Assembly: GCA_009746045.1 (NCBI GenBank)
Contig: RPFO01002210.1
Span: 45,022-109,021, forward strand
Length of the DNA stretch: 64,000 bases
DNA from: Mesostigma viride
Taxonomy: Eukaryota > Streptophyta > Mesostigmatophyceae > Mesostigmatales > Mesostigmataceae
Direction: 5' to 3'
In this document: positions 62,940-64,000 of the stretch, in pieces
How positions within the stretch are numbered: position 1 is the stretch's first letter
How the letters are laid out: the number at the start of each line of letters is the position of its first letter
Position numbers and translations under genes: made by a program
Notes under the pieces: model-generated
Seen by the model: the letters and a program-made list of their open reading frames with translations, nothing else
Told to the model about the DNA's origin: nothing
Databases searched by the model: none

Positions 62940-63953
62940 TCAAAGACATAGTATTTTCTGCAAACGAGACGAAAGCATCGTTGCTGCCCAAATATAGCCG
63001 AAAAACACAATAGAAATGGGCCGTCGATGAGCTGCTCTGAAAAAAACAACACATTTGCTTGTGCCGGAGTGGCTGTTTTTTACAAAAAAAGAATTTTCGG
63101 GAGACCCTTCAAAGTAGTATTTCGAAGCTTCTGCTTGCAGCGTGGTCACGGAGTGGCGCGAGAATGATTCTAGAGAATGGAGCGTCGTAGCGGGGCCGCT
63201 ATCTCCAGGTCTCTCCTGACAGGTTTGCGAGTCCTTTACGGTTACGATCCTGTATCTGAGTTCTACATCATCGCCTTCGGATGGATTTTTGAAACGTCGT
63301 TGTCTTCAACGTCCCATCCAAGGCCCCTTGAGATACTCCGTTCGCCAACAGATGAAAACCGGTGAGAGGAGGCAACGACTTTCCCCACCCCACATCATGG
63401 TCCGCGTAGACGCCGTTGATCGCGATTTTTACAGGATTTAGATATGAATGTAGGAACTTGGTGTCCGGATGCCGGAGTGCAGTTGGCTCATTTTTGAAAC
63501 GCATACCATCACCCCTCCTTGTGGTGGTGTAGAGGTGAGGGTCGAGTCGTTGTAGACGTCTATCTCGTAGTTTATTACTGTTACTATCTGCCGCGACTGG
63601 CGCGGTGATTACGGCGTCTTCCCCGCGCAGTCCCCGTTTGCGAGAGGGAGACTCCGCCGATGGTCGGAGTGGTCGGCTGAGCTGGGTGGAATTCATGTAC
63701 CACCTGATGGGGAGTTTGCGTTGGTATGCGAAGGGTCGTCATCTTTATGCCCTGTTTGAGGGTCGTTCCCTCTACGACCTCCCCAATTAGCGGTGGTTGG
63801 ATTGGTGCTCCAGTAGAGTGCGTTCACAGGGTCAATCGGACCCATTCGCCAGTCGTCAGTGGCGAGTATGTACGCGTGATGGTGAAGGATCTCCCAGTTA
63901 GTGGAAGGCGGCGGTTGTCGTCGCGAATCGTGGCGAAAGACCAACAACTCCAC
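62940..63953 (-). pseudogene. Broken minus-strand gene(s) of the virus-like element, possibly virion protein
   Basis: Three minus frames follow one another: 63953-63693 (MELLVFRHDSRRQPPP, HHHAYILATDDWRMGPIDPV), 63696-63268 (SYLNPVKIAINGVYADHDVG, LTGFHLLANG) and a frame reading DDVELRYRIVTVKDSQT into 63149-62940. Each looks protein-like for part of its length, and they seem to be pieces of one or two genes separated by single-base shifts (near 63760 and 63290). Beta-rich content would suit a capsid-related protein, but no motif proves it. The gene may continue beyond the window. Confidence 0.4.
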
Positions 63954-64000
63954 GCGGAGAGGAGGCCGTTAAATCGAGATCCGCCGAGACCATAGAAAGA

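Larger units (their letters stand above)
55040..64000. mobile_element. Integrated polinton-like virus / virophage-type element (left part; runs off the window)
   Basis: Within 9 kb lie a primase-SF3 helicase, a tyrosine recombinase, an A32-like packaging ATPase, small DNA-binding and coiled-coil ORFs and a probable virion protein. Five to six genes on the minus strand are tightly packed without introns, then one on the plus strand. This set is characteristic of polinton-like viruses and virophages (Preplasmiviricota). No protein-primed DNA polymerase or major capsid gene is visible, and the right end is outside the window. The left boundary is inferred from the repeat cluster at 55066-55500 and is not exact. 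Frame breaks in the ATPase and near the window end suggest a decaying copy or assembly indels. Confidence 0.82.

Noticed and set aside
1-64000. CRISPR array, bacterial operons or tRNA/rRNA genes
   Set aside because: Tandem repeats found are satellites or minisatellites without spacer structure. No tRNA cloverleaf or rRNA segment was recognised, and the splicing shows a eukaryotic genome.

Overview
The window looks like nuclear DNA of a microalga, most likely a green alga. The evidence is a plant-type telomere repeat (CCCTAAA), GT-AG introns with many short exons, GC-rich host genes with organelle-type N-termini, and a heavy load of CACTA, LINE and Ty3/gypsy transposons. The species cannot be named from sequence alone. 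Only two clear host genes are present, head to head: an intronless SUV3-type mitochondrial RNA helicase (39962-42631, minus) and an 11-exon Obg/NOG1-like organellar GTPase (43092-52020, plus). Almost everything else is mobile or viral.

Layout. 1-1539: the 5' coding exon of a BAH-like protein (minus), then a short satellite of a TATCCTTAGCG motif. 1540-19798: one large CACTA-superfamily transposon of about 18.3 kb, with 36-bp terminal inverted repeats starting CACTA. It carries a three-exon minus-strand gene, a five-exon plus-strand transposase containing a BAH-like domain and an intron filled with a 1.45-kb minisatellite, and a multi-exon minus-strand gene ending in a USP-like cysteine-protease domain. 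LINE-derived copies are nested inside it (about 11.1-15.7 kb). The same satellite continues on its right side (19799-20000). 20491-22510: another ORF1-only LINE copy. 23033-34615: a complete chromovirus (Ty3/gypsy, minus strand) with almost identical LTRs and a 5-bp target duplication. It carries two extra reading regions: a leader ORF resembling the RNase H1 hybrid-binding (caulimovirus viroplasmin-like) domain, and a roughly 2.4-kb region after the chromodomain. 35.4-39.3 kb: a 5'-truncated LINE reverse transcriptase facing an ORF1-only LINE. 52.2-54.8 kb: microsatellites and two decayed ORF1 copies. 54951-55013: an interstitial telomere repeat. From about 55 kb to the window end: an integrated virus-like element of the polinton-like virus/virophage type, with a primase-SF3 helicase, tyrosine recombinase, A32-like packaging ATPase, small DNA-binding and coiled-coil proteins and a probable virion protein. 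It is cut by the window edge, and no major capsid gene is visible.

Two signals stand out beyond gene content. First, every intact LINE 3' end here, whether from the reverse-transcriptase element or the ORF1-only elements, finishes in the same small hairpin (5-bp stem, four-base CAAC or CCAC loop, one-base bulge, lower stem) followed by an AATT-type tail. Its stems change in a compensatory way between copies, as expected of an RNA structure recognised by a shared reverse transcriptase. Second, the virus-like element carries repeated TCTCCCACG boxes, including an exact 18-bp palindrome, only around its primase-helicase gene and left terminal region.

Caveats: exon joins are read by eye from splice consensus, frame and family fit. 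Many mobile-element frames are broken by single-base shifts, often in homopolymers; these may be real decay or assembly indels.
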